NCBI GenBank assembly: GCA_023391695.1
Contig: JAEWAK010000031.1
Location: forward strand, 124,001 to 188,000
Length of the DNA: 64,000 nt
Direction of reading: 5' to 3'
DNA from: Bacillota bacterium
GTDB taxonomy: Bacteria; Bacillota; Clostridia; Lachnospirales; Lachnospiraceae
Under the pieces are notes generated by a model. The model searched no databases. It was not told where the DNA came from and saw only the letters and a program-made list of their open reading frames with translations. Below are positions 1 to 8,314 of the stretch, in pieces. Position 1 is the first letter of the stretch. The number at the start of each line of letters is the position of its first letter. Position numbers and translations under genes: made by a program.

Positions 1-560
1 TTATTCTTGCAGTCCCAGATACTCTCAAATAACAAATCTCTTTTTATGATCCGGCCGTTATTCTTTAATAAAATTTCACATATATCAAATTCGATGCTTC
101 TTAATTTTATCTCTTCTTCATTATGATAGATTTTTCTGGCATCCAGATCTATTTCAAGGTCACCGCTGAAAATAATCTGGGTATCCTTTTTTGCCTGCCA
201 CTCATTTCTTCGCAGCTGTGTTTCGATACGCATTAATAATACCCGGATGGAGAAAGGTTTGGTAATATAATCATCGGCCCCATTCCGCAATCCCGTTATA
301 ATATCTTCCTCCTCATTACATATGGTCAGCATTATGATGGGATTTAAGAAAAATGTCCTGATCTCCTTACAGAAATCAAAACCGGAACAATCCGGGAGCT
401 GGACATCCAGCAGACACAAATCGATTTTATTAAATTTAAAGAAGTTCAGGGCTGATGCGCGGCTCTGGGCACATAAAACCTGATAGCCGACCGAGGTTAA
501 CAGTTCCTTTATTTCGGTCTGCAGTTCTATATTATCTTCAATGGTTAAAATAGTGAACAC
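1..560 (-). CDS. OmpR/PhoB-type response regulator, C-terminus cut by window edge
   Basis: DNA-binding half of a two-component system, acting in the cytoplasm. The frame opens with GTG (558-560), with a GGAGG box at 569-573 eight bases upstream, and runs off the left edge after 186 codons. The receiver has the acidic pair E8-D9, the phospho-acceptor D52 in LLDVQLPD and K101 in YITKPF. From about residue 125 comes the start of the winged-helix domain (LRSIEFDICEILLK). The partner kinase is not in the window and may lie beyond the left edge. The family is secure; the regulated genes cannot be told. Confidence 0.88.
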   Translation of the reverse strand, partial: MFTILTIEDNIELQTEIKELLTSVGYQVLCAQSRASALNFFKFNKIDLCLLDVQLPDCSGFDFCKEIRTFFLNPIIMLTICNEEEDIITGLRNGADDYITKPFSIRVLLMRIETQLRRNEWQAKKDTQIIFSGDLEIDLDARKIYHNEEEIKLRSIEFDICEILLKNNGRIIKRDLLFESIWDCKN

Positions 561-742
561 TTTAAACGCCTCCGGTATTATGATTGTATCGCATAGTTAT
601 TCATAGGGGTATAATAATACATATTATGACATTTATCAATGCGTAATTGAGAATATTTCATAGAAAAATGGCGGTAAGCAGACGGCAGATATTTACACGT
701 GACGAACGTAGGTAATCAAATTACCTGTTAGATAAGAATTAT

Positions 743-1213
743 TCACTTAAACTTCTCATCTATATTACTTTGTAATTCCGCTAAGACTTTTTTAATTATA
801 TTGGGCAGCTTAGCTCCCATCCTTCCTGCGTTCTCCAAAATGGACAGTGATTCGTTAATAATCAACCAAATACATACCAATAAGCCAAACATTGTATTAT
901 TTTCAACCTTGATCCCAATTTCAGCAGCAAACTTAAATAATATAAAATCTGTACTAACGGCTACTAAAATAACTAATATATAACTTCCTTTTTTATATAT
1001 TCCTATAATACTTTTCTTACTGCTCCATCCATATTTTTTATTACCTGGATGCTCCAGGGCTTCTTTTTTTGCAACAAGCATCCCCGAGATATAGTCCACT
1101 ATCATTAATATTGTTAATAATATTAACACCGGAAATAGTAATTTCCACTTATCCATTATCCATGCACTGATTATACCTACTGCTCCCTTTCCCAATATAA
1201 TTTTTATATCCAT
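743..1213 (-). CDS. TcdE/UviB-like phage-type holin
   Basis: Small inner-membrane pore protein of 156 residues. Three hydrophobic segments (about 24-44, 77-97, 108-127) surround a charged loop with the family pattern D-x3-G and WSSKKSIIGIYKK. The tail after ESLSILENAG is basic and amphipathic. Holins of this family let endolysins, or in clostridia large toxins (TcdE with TcdA/TcdB), cross the membrane. The RBS is GAGAGG. The gene is divergent from the peptidoglycan-binding/CHAP lysin at 1653 and lies 7.6 kb from a TcdR-like sigma gene. No phage structural genes are nearby, so a secretion or lysis role outside a prophage is inferred. A decayed relative lies at 8624-8755. Confidence 0.85.
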   Translation of the reverse strand: MDIKIILGKGAVGIISAWIMDKWKLLFPVLILLTILMIVDYISGMLVAKKEALEHPGNKKYGWSSKKSIIGIYKKGSYILVILVAVSTDFILFKFAAEIGIKVENNTMFGLLVCIWLIINESLSILENAGRMGAKLPNIIKKVLAELQSNIDEKFK

Positions 1214-1234
1214 TAATAATCCTCTCTTTCAATG

Positions 1235-1257
1235 AGATTTGTTATAATAACAAATCT
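1235..1257. promoter_or_regulatory. 23-bp perfect palindrome in the holin leader
   Basis: Arms AGATTTGTTAT and ATAACAAATCT flank one central base, about 20 bases upstream of the holin ATG. The outer AGATTTG/CAAATCT halves recall the GATTTGCAAATC palindrome at 5170-5181. It may be an operator or an RNA hairpin next to the ribosome-binding site. Confidence 0.55.
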
Positions 1258-1308
1258 TTATCTGCTTATATATGGTCCTATTAACTAAAAAAACTTTTAT
1301 CGACCATA

Positions 1309-1314
1309 TGTAAA
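1309..1314 (-). promoter_or_regulatory. TTTACA box upstream of holin (candidate -35)
   Basis: TTTACA on the minus strand matches the -35 box before the lysin and sigma genes. The expected CTTTTT -10 is degraded to a GTTTTTTT run (1287-1294), so this is only a partial match to the shared promoter. Confidence 0.35.
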
Positions 1315-1576
1315 CCAATAGCTATAATATCAAGTAAAACATTATATAAAGAAAAAGGATTAAGGCAGAAAAAATTCTACGGAACATTTTAATAAATGGA
1401 AGGAAATATATTATAAATTAGAATTCAGCTGATACGAATCAATTTGAAAGTGGTATCCGCTTCTTCTGTAACATTATGACGCTATACACTCTGATGACTG
1501 TGAAATGCCTTCAGTAAGATTACTCCCTTAATATATACAAAACAGTCCTTCATCTTAATCATTTGAATATTTTATG

Positions 1577-1603
1577 TTTACAAAATAATTCCCTTATCTC
1601 TTT
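1577..1603 (+). promoter_or_regulatory. Candidate group-5 sigma promoter of the 1653 lysin
   Basis: TTTACA (1577-1582), 15 bases, CTCTTT (1598-1603); reading the -10 as CTTTCT gives 17 bases. The same arrangement precedes the gene at 5208. TTTACA is the -35 known for TcdR/BotR/UviA-type sigma factors, one of which is encoded at 8847-9386. Confidence 0.6.
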
Positions 1604-1606
1604 CTA

Positions 1607-1632
1607 TTTATTGAATTTGCAAATTCAATAAA
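1607..1632. promoter_or_regulatory. 26-bp perfect palindrome centred on TTTGCAAA
   Basis: A perfect inverted repeat with core TTTGCAAA at 1616-1623, exactly 12 bases after the CTCTTT box. The gene at 5208 has the same core at the same distance. The position near the transcript start suggests an operator. Confidence 0.6.
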
Positions 1633-1652
1633 ACGAAAAGAGGTATATTATT

Positions 1653-3875
1653 ATGTATTTAGTAGAAGGAAATACTGGTACACAGGTAAGATATTTACAG
1701 CAGGGATTGCGGATTTTATGCTTTAACCCTAAACGACTTGATGGTATATTTGATGCAAATACAACATCTGCAGTTAAAAAATACCAGGCAGCACGAAGTT
1801 TAACACCGGACGGCATAGTTGGCGATGGCACTTGGGGAAAAATAAAATCAGATATTACTCCTATTCAGACAGCGTTAAAAAACAAGGGATTCTATACCGG
1901 AACAATTGATGGTGTAGCCGGGGATGGTACATACAATGCTTTAATAAATTTTCAGTCTGCCAACGGGCTTATTGCAGATGGGATGGCCGGAAATAGTACT
2001 CTTGAAAAATTGTATGCAGCTGATCCTACACCAAATAAACCCGTACTTCAACTAGGCAGTACCGGCGAGTATGTCATTGAACTCCAGGAAAAGCTGATTC
2101 GTCTAGGATATTCTTGTGGCGACAGCGGTGCAGATGGCATATTTGGTGATGATACTTATCGCGCTGTGAGAATGTTCCAACAAAATAATGGACTAAGTGT
2201 TGACGGTAAAGTTGGTCCTAATACTTGGGCAAAACTTGAAGCAGCACCTCCAAATGACCAGATTGAAACCCCACTTCTTGTTTTGGGAAGTAAAGGAGCT
2301 GCTGTTACCAGACTTCAGAATCGTCTTCTTGAGTTAGAATATGATTGCGGAGTTTCTGGAGCTGATGGAAATTTTGGTCCGGCAACCCAAAGTGCTGTTA
2401 TTAATTTTCAAAAGAATAACGGTCTTAGCCCAGACGGTAAGGTTGGTCCTAAAACTTGGGAAAAATTAAATTCGGTTAATCCGGTAAAAGGTTCGGGTAC
2501 GAATAGCGATGTTTTGAGAGAGGGTAGCTCTGGAGAGGCTGTAAGAAGATTGCAGGAAAGGCTTATTTCTCTTGGATATAATTGCGGCTCTACCGGTGCT
2601 GATGGAATATTTGGCCATAATACGACTCTTGCAGTCATTAAATTTCAGAAAATTAACGAACTCTCGCCAGATGGTATTGCAGGCCCTATAACCTTAACAT
2701 GCTTATATTCTGATTCTGCCAAAACAAATGACGGTTCTGCTGATATTCCTGTCTTCCCGCCAATTCCTGTTACCGGCTCACTTTTAGAATATACGATTGA
2801 GGTTATTAGTGCGCAGGAAGGTAAATATGATTCCGTTAATCCAACTGATGTCCTTTCTATCGGACTTCTTCAATGGCGTGCTTCAAGAGCATATAATCTT
2901 TTAACAGACATACGAAACCGAAATACCAAGAGTTTTGACTCCATTATGTCCGGAACTATCATTGGTGATCATATTATAGCTGGTAATTCCGCTCCTTTTG
3001 AGTCCCTTAGACCAACTTCCATCACATCCTCTGAACTGACATTACTTAAACAGCTTCTTGATACGGAAGAATCCCACGAGGTACAGGAAGACTTAAAACG
3101 TAATGATGTTAATAGTTATATCGAATATGGAAAAAGTTTAGGGATTACCAATGGGAAAGTATTAATTTATTTTAGTGATTGCTATAATCAATCCCCCAGA
3201 GGTATCACCAGAATAGGTACTCAAATAAACGACCAATGGTCTTCCTTATCCTTAGAAGCCCTGCATAATTACGCTCTTCAGGATATTTATGAACAGGATG
3301 GTACTAACTACGGTTTAGGGGTATACCCTACAAGACGTAATTCAGTTTACGAAAAAGCTGTTGCCTACAATGCTTCAAATGGTAATACGTTATCAGAATA
3401 TGTGGAAAATATGGTAAGGTTCGCTTTATATGAAACAACACAAGATCGTTTTGAGGGTTTACCAGACTCAGATCACGGGAAAGAAAACTATAATAAATAT
3501 AATGCCTGGTTTCCGAGTGCCCAGGGAAATGCATGGTGTGCTTGTTTTGTTTCCTGGTGTGCAAATAAGGCGGGCATATTAAATGTATCCGGACAATTAG
3601 GACTTGTCCCTAAAAGTGTAGCTGTTGCGAAGTACCTGTCATTTTATCAGGCCCAAAACCGATTTGGTGATAAATCAACATATACCCCCAAACGCGGCGA
3701 TGTTTTTATAAATAAATCGAACGGTGCTTCCCACGTTGGTATTGTAACCAGTTACGATCCTAATTCAAAGACATTTACAACAATCGAAGGTAATACCTCA
3801 GATGATACCGTTAAAGAACTGTCACGATCAATTACAGCTTCCGGCTTAACCGGATTCGGTATAAATACCCCATAA
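1653..3875 (+). CDS. Peptidoglycan-binding x5 + CHAP-domain cell-wall lysin
   Basis: 740-residue wall-directed hydrolase without a signal peptide. Five peptidoglycan_binding_1 repeats occupy about 3-65, 68-120, 131-195, 207-272 and 287-352, with the usual DGIFG and FQ..NGL..DG signatures. Residues about 375-560 form an unassigned middle domain (ISAQEGKYDS...LQWR) that may be a lysozyme-like fold. From about 590 is a CHAP amidase/endopeptidase with likely catalytic C629 in AWCACF and H694 in ASHVGI. AGAGGT precedes the ATG. It is divergent from the holin and has the shared TTTACA/CTCTTT promoter. With no signal peptide, export by the holin or cell lysis is inferred. It could instead be a spore or phage-remnant lysin. 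Confidence 0.88.
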   Translation: MYLVEGNTGTQVRYLQQGLRILCFNPKRLDGIFDANTTSAVKKYQAARSLTPDGIVGDGTWGKIKSDITPIQTALKNKGFYTGTIDGVAGDGTYNALINFQSANGLIADGMAGNSTLEKLYAADPTPNKPVLQLGSTGEYVIELQEKLIRLGYSCGDSGADGIFGDDTYRAVRMFQQNNGLSVDGKVGPNTWAKLEAAPPNDQIETPLLVLGSKGAAVTRLQNRLLELEYDCGVSGADGNFGPATQSAVINFQKNNGLSPDGKVGPKTWEKLNSVNPVKGSGTNSDVLREGSSGEAVRRLQERLISLGYNCGSTGADGIFGHNTTLAVIKFQKINELSPDGIAGPITLTCLYSDSAKTNDGSADIPVFPPIPVTGSLLEYTIEVISAQEGKYDSVNPTDVLSIGLLQWRASRAYNLLTDIRNRNTKSFDSIMSGTIIGDHIIAGNSAPFESLRPTSITSSELTLLKQLLDTEESHEVQEDLKRNDVNSYIEYGKSLGITNGKVLIYFSDCYNQSPRGITRIGTQINDQWSSLSLEALHNYALQDIYEQDGTNYGLGVYPTRRNSVYEKAVAYNASNGNTLSEYVENMVRFALYETTQDRFEGLPDSDHGKENYNKYNAWFPSAQGNAWCACFVSWCANKAGILNVSGQLGLVPKSVAVAKYLSFYQAQNRFGDKSTYTPKRGDVFINKSNGASHVGIVTSYDPNSKTFTTIEGNTSDDTVKELSRSITASGLTGFGINTP

Positions 3876-3883
3876 TAAAAACA

Positions 3884-3909
3884 AATGGGCTGCTTACCTG
3901 CAGCCCATT
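3884..3909. terminator. Bidirectional hairpin terminator
   Basis: Stem AATGGGCTGC / GCAGCCCATT with a 6-base loop between the convergent genes ending at 3875 (+) and 3926 (-). Confidence 0.75.
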
Positions 3910-3925
3910 ATCTATATTTACTTGC

Positions 3926-4942
3926 TTAGTTATACGTATCCAAATCCGCCAGTAACTCTAAATTTGTCTTTTCATATTCATTAAAAACACTATCATCAAA
4001 ATCTTCCGACGTAATTGAAGGTTCATACCATAATTGTCCCATAAAATAATTATTTAAATCTTTATCCTTAAATATGTATCCATGCCTTGCATAAATTTCA
4101 TTTTTTGCCAAATATATAATCAGTGAAGGGACGTTCTCAAAATCCTGATTCTTATAATATTTCATATCCGTATAATATAAAGGTTCAACTACAATAGCGA
4201 CATCCCTAACTTCACGGATATTTTCCATATATTCTATTACCTCCTCATTGAAAGAACAGCTTTCCCGATACTGACTCCTTTCTTCTATAGCTGCAAGCAT
4301 TTCATCTTCAGACCAATGAGAATAATATCTGTCATATACCTCGTTAAGCAAATCCTGCTCTGACATCTCTGTCTCCGGTTCTTCCTTTTCCACAACTTTA
4401 TCCGCTCTTTCTAACTGATATACCCCAGAAATTCCAAAACCAGACAGATTATTATCATCCATCTTATAATTCTGTACTTCTATATGAATAGTATTATCCA
4501 AAAACTGTATGTGCAAAGTCCCTGTACCTCCCCATCCATCATCCGCAAATTCATAGTAACACTCATTATTTTTAATTTTTCCAGTAATGTTGTCAATTTC
4601 TGCTATACGCTCACTGGTACCCTGTTGAGAATATAGATATCCATTCAACTCAGTTTTATCTGTAATAGTTATAGAAAATTCAGTCCCTCCATCAGAAATA
4701 ACCATGTCATGGCTTATACCACTTTCTGTCCAAAAGCCTGAATATGTCTCGTAATTTTCATTTTCTGTACTTGTATTTTCCGGGACGCTGTCCTCACTTT
4801 CTACTTGTCCCTGACTGTCTTGTTTATCTGTTTTTTCTATTTGAGCAGAGTCTTTATTCTCTATACTTTCTCTATCTGTTTTGCCACATCCAGTCATAAT
4901 GAAACAAATACAAAATATCATTATTAAATATTTCTTTCTCAT
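3926..4942 (-). CDS. Lipoprotein with C-terminal YARHG domain
   Basis: 338-residue surface lipoprotein of unknown role. The N-terminus is a type II signal (MRKKYLIMIFCICFIMTGC) with lipobox MTGC, followed by a Ser/Glu-rich linker to about residue 65. The middle (about 65-180) is a beta-rich sensor-like region. The C-terminus carries a YARHG domain (NEIYARHGYIF...LWYEP), a module often found on lipoproteins and kinases of clostridia and thought to bind in the wall or periplasm-like space. It is convergent with the 1653 lysin. No link to the lysin system is visible other than location. Confidence 0.75.
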   Translation of the reverse strand: MRKKYLIMIFCICFIMTGCGKTDRESIENKDSAQIEKTDKQDSQGQVESEDSVPENTSTENENYETYSGFWTESGISHDMVISDGGTEFSITITDKTELNGYLYSQQGTSERIAEIDNITGKIKNNECYYEFADDGWGGTGTLHIQFLDNTIHIEVQNYKMDDNNLSGFGISGVYQLERADKVVEKEEPETEMSEQDLLNEVYDRYYSHWSEDEMLAAIEERSQYRESCSFNEEVIEYMENIREVRDVAIVVEPLYYTDMKYYKNQDFENVPSLIIYLAKNEIYARHGYIFKDKDLNNYFMGQLWYEPSITSEDFDDSVFNEYEKTNLELLADLDTYN

Positions 4943-5132
4943 AAAAAATTCCTTTCAATATAAACATTTATTTTTGTATTTACGAAAAACCACATTTCTT
5001 AATAAAATAGACTTCTTTCTTTGATAAAATAAGCCCTCACTGGTCTAATGAATTTTTTCTTATGAAACTGCAATATCTCGAATCCAATAAGCATCTATCA
5101 AATAATTTTCCTAATATTTTCTTAATTTTTAG

Positions 5133-5159
5133 TTTACAAAAAGCTTTCCTAAACTCTTT
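5133..5159 (+). promoter_or_regulatory. Candidate group-5 sigma promoter of the 5208 gene
   Basis: TTTACA (5133-5138), 15 bases, CTCTTT (5154-5159), the same sequence and spacing as at 1577-1603. Confidence 0.6.
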
Positions 5160-5169
5160 ATACTATATA

Positions 5170-5181
5170 GATTTGCAAATC
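5170..5181. promoter_or_regulatory. GATTTGCAAATC palindrome
   Basis: Perfect 12-bp palindrome. Its TTTGCAAA core (5172-5179) begins 12 bases after CTCTTT, as at 1616. A likely shared operator. Confidence 0.55.
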
Positions 5182-5207
5182 AAAAAAATAGAAGGAGGAA
5201 AATGATA

Positions 5208-5747
5208 ATGAACTTACGTGGTTGGCACATTAATTTAACCGGTTCAGCAATTCCTGTTTATGGAGGAAGTAATGGTTTTGTTACAAAGGGTACACAAATT
5301 GGTACTCTAACAAAAAATGAATGCTTTGCCGAAGGCTCTGCTTTCGGTGCAGGCTGGGAAGGCTGGGGGTATCCCGTTTACTTTAGAAATGCTTCCGGAA
5401 ATTTTGTACTTGGAGCAATTGAGGAAAATTATAACGGGATTGAGGGCTTTGCTGATTATGCATCCAACGGTACATCTTGGGTTGCCGTAAGTACATTGCA
5501 AAGGAAAGTACAATTTGCAACCAATGCTTATTATGCAGACGGTTCTTTCTGCAGCAGTCTACAAGCCGGCTCATATGTCTGGCTAACCTCAAACTGCACC
5601 CGTGGTCAAAGTAATCCCAATTATATTGCTGTAACAAAGGTACAGACAGCTGCAGGACAAACTTATACCTTCAGTGGCAATGGTTTCATTGATTTGATCA
5701 ACAATAACTGGCTAAATGTAGGCAGCATTCTTTTAAGAAAAGTATAA
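5208..5747 (+). CDS. Unknown 179-residue protein of the sigma/holin regulon
   Basis: No family recognised. The start is chosen at ATG 5208, nine bases after GGAGG (5194-5198); an in-frame ATG at 5202 is only three bases from it. There is no signal peptide and no membrane segment. The protein is Gly/Asn/aromatic-rich with beta-type alternation (GAGWEGWGYPVYF, SYVWLTSNCTRG), so a small secreted or wall-binding beta protein is plausible. It has the same TTTACA-N15-CTCTTT-N12-TTTGCAAA leader as the lysin at 1653, so it is probably co-expressed with it. It could be an exported effector, bacteriocin-like protein or lysin accessory; the role is not shown. Confidence 0.7.
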   Translation: MNLRGWHINLTGSAIPVYGGSNGFVTKGTQIGTLTKNECFAEGSAFGAGWEGWGYPVYFRNASGNFVLGAIEENYNGIEGFADYASNGTSWVAVSTLQRKVQFATNAYYADGSFCSSLQAGSYVWLTSNCTRGQSNPNYIAVTKVQTAAGQTYTFSGNGFIDLINNNWLNVGSILLRKV

Positions 5748-5760
5748 AAGTCACAAGATT

Positions 5761-5798
5761 AACCTCCTTCTGACTCAATTAGCTTTCAGGAGGAGGTT
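5761..5798. terminator. Hairpin terminator
   Basis: AACCTCCT / AGGAGGTT stem, then CTTTCTTT, between the convergent genes ending at 5747 and 5822. Confidence 0.6.
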
Positions 5799-5821
5799 CT
5801 TTCTTTGGTTGCCGGATAACC

Positions 5822-7825
5822 TTATTGCAGCGTACCCAAAACATTCTCATCGTTCATCTCATAGGGAAGAAATTCATAAGTACAAACAATACGGTAGTCC
5901 ACTGCTTCGTAATATATAGGCAATAGCTTTTCTTCAGTTCCGACATTTACCCCACATATCCAAAAGCTTCCATCATTTTTTTGGATAATAGTATTTTCTA
6001 GCCCTCTCTCATAAAAATCACCGAATTCTTTAATATTCTGACAGTCAATATTATAGTCAAGGCTTCCGGTCCACACCATTCTTACATCTTCTGCAACTTT
6101 CTGTGGTTTCGAAATGACCGGTTCATTAGGGACTCCACAATTACCCGTATAGTTATATCCCCATGTCCATACACTTCCATCTTCCTTCAGAGCCGCGTGA
6201 TTATACATTCCGCCTGTAACCAGTATGGTATTATCTAATATCTTTTGCGGTTCTTTCTGATAATCGTAATTATCTCTGTTCTCGTACCATATAACTCCCC
6301 AATTCCACACATTATGGTCAATATCTACAGCTGCAATATCATAGCGGCCACAACGCGCATAGAGCACATTCTCCATTAGAAGAACCGGTTTTGTTACCGC
6401 ATAGAAACCTCCATTATCATGTTGCTCTCCAGAAAATAACTCCAGCTGCTGCAAGGCACCCACTCCTCCATTTCCACAGCCATACAGTTTCTGATCTTCT
6501 GTCAAGAAAATCATAAAACCGGTTTGTGAAAAATCTACATGAATAACATTCTCTGCAATTTTCACCAATTCTTCATGGAATTCTGTATCCTGGTTTCCCT
6601 GTCCCAACTGTCCATATTGATTCTCTCCGCTGCCCCATAATGTCTTTTGTTCATCGATATAATACAGATTACCTGGATTACCGGTATTGGTAATATAATA
6701 ATCACTCATTTCTATCTGGAGTTTCTGAATATTACTCTCACCTACCTTATTCTCTGCCTCTTTTGTAAGATTCGTACCGGATTCCGCAGTCTTGTCGTTT
6801 CCTATGCTCTTGGCATTGGCATCATCTGTATTCTTTGTTATATTTATAGATACAGCTATTGCAACAAGTAAGAGTAGGATACAGGGGAGAATCCATATTT
6901 TTTTATGAGTTCTACTGTATTTCATAATATTTTCAATCCGCTTCTTCATAATTCGTTTCTCTCTTCCCATGGAGGTTGCCAAAAAGGGTTTCCTACTTGC
7001 ATTAACATGAAATCCTGCTACAGACAAAAGGCTCTCTCCATATAAAAATCTTTCTTCATTTTCCATATTCTTTATTACCCTGTAATCACAGGCTAATTCA
7101 CAGTCTCTGCCGGATTCAACATAAGCCAACCAGACAAAAGGATTAAACCATTGTAAGCTCAGGCAAATAGTCCGTATTAGTATCCATAAATTATCTTTTA
7201 TCCTATAATGCTGCAACTCATGCAGGATAACATGCTGACTTAATTTTGGATTCCCATAGGCCTGGGGATCCATATAAATACCCGGATTAAAAATACCCAG
7301 CAAACAGTTATAACCTTTCAATTCATAAACCGGTATTTTATTATGAGTCATTCCAGCAACTTTTCTCTGTCTTTTTACCATAGTATAGAATCTGAAATTA
7401 TTCATTAAAATATAGCTGCCTAAGCCTGCCGCACCAATCAGCCATATCAGGGTAAATATTTTATCCATGGACAAAATCTTTTCCCTTTTTGTGGGTTGAG
7501 CAGGGATTTTTAGAGGCTTTTCATAAAAAGGCTCCGTATAACTTTCAATATTATTATATTCCGGTATATCCTGCTGCTTCCTCCCATTCATTACACCATC
7601 GCTTTCCAGGATAGGATTTGGTTCTTGTACTCCCTTGAACCATCCAATTTCCGGCAAATCATAGTCAATACTTACCGGAATCAAGATTCTTAACGCTACA
7701 AATAGCCACAAAAAATACCGGATATTCAGATCCAGCTTTTCTCCGAACAGCCTTCTGATAAGCATAATTACAACCGTTAGAACAGATGCACCCGCCGCTG
7801 TCCGAAATAAAGTTTCCAAAACCAT
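5822..7825 (-). CDS. BlaR1/MecR1-type M56 metallopeptidase fused to an RCC1-like domain
   Basis: 667-residue membrane signal transducer. The N-terminus has M56 membrane helices (about 8-25, 35-53, 122-142). The zinc site is HELQH (H202-E203, H206), with a downstream acidic ligand in the DCELACD stretch near 241-247. A further helix at about 311-328 anchors an extracellular C-terminus. Instead of the penicillin-binding sensor of BlaR1, that part (about 375-665) has RCC1/alpha-tubulin-suppressor blades (LWGSGENQYGQLGQG, KLYGCGNGG, VWTWGYNYTGNCG). Activation would lead to cleavage of the adjacent BlaI-like repressor, as known for BlaR1. The ligand is unknown; the RCC1 part may sense wall or protein partners. 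Confidence 0.85.
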   Translation of the reverse strand: MVLETLFRTAAGASVLTVVIMLIRRLFGEKLDLNIRYFLWLFVALRILIPVSIDYDLPEIGWFKGVQEPNPILESDGVMNGRKQQDIPEYNNIESYTEPFYEKPLKIPAQPTKREKILSMDKIFTLIWLIGAAGLGSYILMNNFRFYTMVKRQRKVAGMTHNKIPVYELKGYNCLLGIFNPGIYMDPQAYGNPKLSQHVILHELQHYRIKDNLWILIRTICLSLQWFNPFVWLAYVESGRDCELACDYRVIKNMENEERFLYGESLLSVAGFHVNASRKPFLATSMGREKRIMKKRIENIMKYSRTHKKIWILPCILLLLVAIAVSINITKNTDDANAKSIGNDKTAESGTNLTKEAENKVGESNIQKLQIEMSDYYITNTGNPGNLYYIDEQKTLWGSGENQYGQLGQGNQDTEFHEELVKIAENVIHVDFSQTGFMIFLTEDQKLYGCGNGGVGALQQLELFSGEQHDNGGFYAVTKPVLLMENVLYARCGRYDIAAVDIDHNVWNWGVIWYENRDNYDYQKEPQKILDNTILVTGGMYNHAALKEDGSVWTWGYNYTGNCGVPNEPVISKPQKVAEDVRMVWTGSLDYNIDCQNIKEFGDFYERGLENTIIQKNDGSFWICGVNVGTEEKLLPIYYEAVDYRIVCTYEFLPYEMNDENVLGTLQ

Positions 7826-7864
7826 ATTTTCCTCTCATTCTGCCGACTTTCCGACAAATTATAA

Positions 7865-8251
7865 TTATAATTTCCCTTCCTCTTTTTTTCGCAGTTCCAT
7901 CAGAATATTCCATAAATCCTGAATATCTTCCTCCTGCAACTGGTTTTCTTTAGCCATGGACGAAACCATTAACCCAAGCTTTCCGTCATAGAATTTATTT
8001 AGAAAAGATTTTGATTCATTTTTCGCCACGTCTTTTTTAGCTGGGATAGCAAAATAATACTTCGTCCTTCCAATCTCTTCATAACCTACAGTTCCTTTCT
8101 GTTCCATCTGCTTTAAAAATGAAATTACTGCATGTTTTGACCACTGTTTTTCTACTTCCAATTCTCTGACAAGCTGCATAATGGTAAGTCTCTCTTTTTT
8201 CCATAAAAGATTTAAAATGGCCTGCTCTGATTCTGTAATTCTATATATCAT
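7865..8251 (-). CDS. BlaI/MecI-family repressor
   Basis: 128-residue winged-helix repressor. The start is set at ATG 8251 because AAAGGAGC lies six bases upstream and the family N-terminus (MIYRITESEQAILNLLW) begins there; a longer open frame to 8314 overlaps the promoter. The helix-turn-helix covers about 10-75 (TIMQLVRELEVEKQWSKHAV), followed by a C-terminal dimer/cleavage region rich in K/E. It is encoded 40 bases before the M56 sensor in the same direction, the usual blaI-blaR1 order. A near-perfect 20-bp palindrome overlaps its transcription start, consistent with autorepression. Confidence 0.87.
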   Translation of the reverse strand: MIYRITESEQAILNLLWKKERLTIMQLVRELEVEKQWSKHAVISFLKQMEQKGTVGYEEIGRTKYYFAIPAKKDVAKNESKSFLNKFYDGKLGLMVSSMAKENQLQEEDIQDLWNILMELRKKEEGKL

Positions 8252-8263
8252 GTCAAGCTCCTT

Positions 8264-8283
8264 TGGTAACAATATTATTACCA
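8264..8283. promoter_or_regulatory. Candidate BlaI-type operator
   Basis: TGGTAA-N8-TTACCA with an AATATT centre; only one base pair breaks symmetry over 20 bp. It lies between the -10 (8286-8291) and the RBS of the repressor gene. Confidence 0.6.
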
Positions 8284-8285
8284 GA

Positions 8286-8314
8286 AATATACCATATCTG
8301 TTTTTAAATTGCAA
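8286..8314 (-). promoter_or_regulatory. Promoter of the blaI-blaR-like pair
   Basis: TTGCAA (8309-8314), 17 bases, TATATT (8286-8291) on the minus strand, directly followed by the palindrome at 8264-8283. Confidence 0.6.

Larger units (their letters stand above)
1214..1652. other. Divergent intergenic region of holin and lysin
   Basis: AT-rich, no gene seen. It carries the holin leader palindrome (1235-1257), a TTTACA box for the holin (1309-1314, minus) and the lysin promoter and palindrome (1577-1632, plus). The stretch 1320-1570 has nothing I recognise. Confidence 0.6.
4943..5201. other. Intergenic region, divergent promoters
   Basis: AT-rich, with no gene. The right end carries the promoter and palindrome of the 5208 gene; nothing else is recognised. 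Confidence 0.5.

Noticed and set aside
743..5747. Prophage lysis cassette
   Set aside because: Holin and lysin are divergent, and no capsid, tail, terminase or integrase gene is present; the sigma-type promoters favour a non-phage system, though phage origin of single genes is possible.
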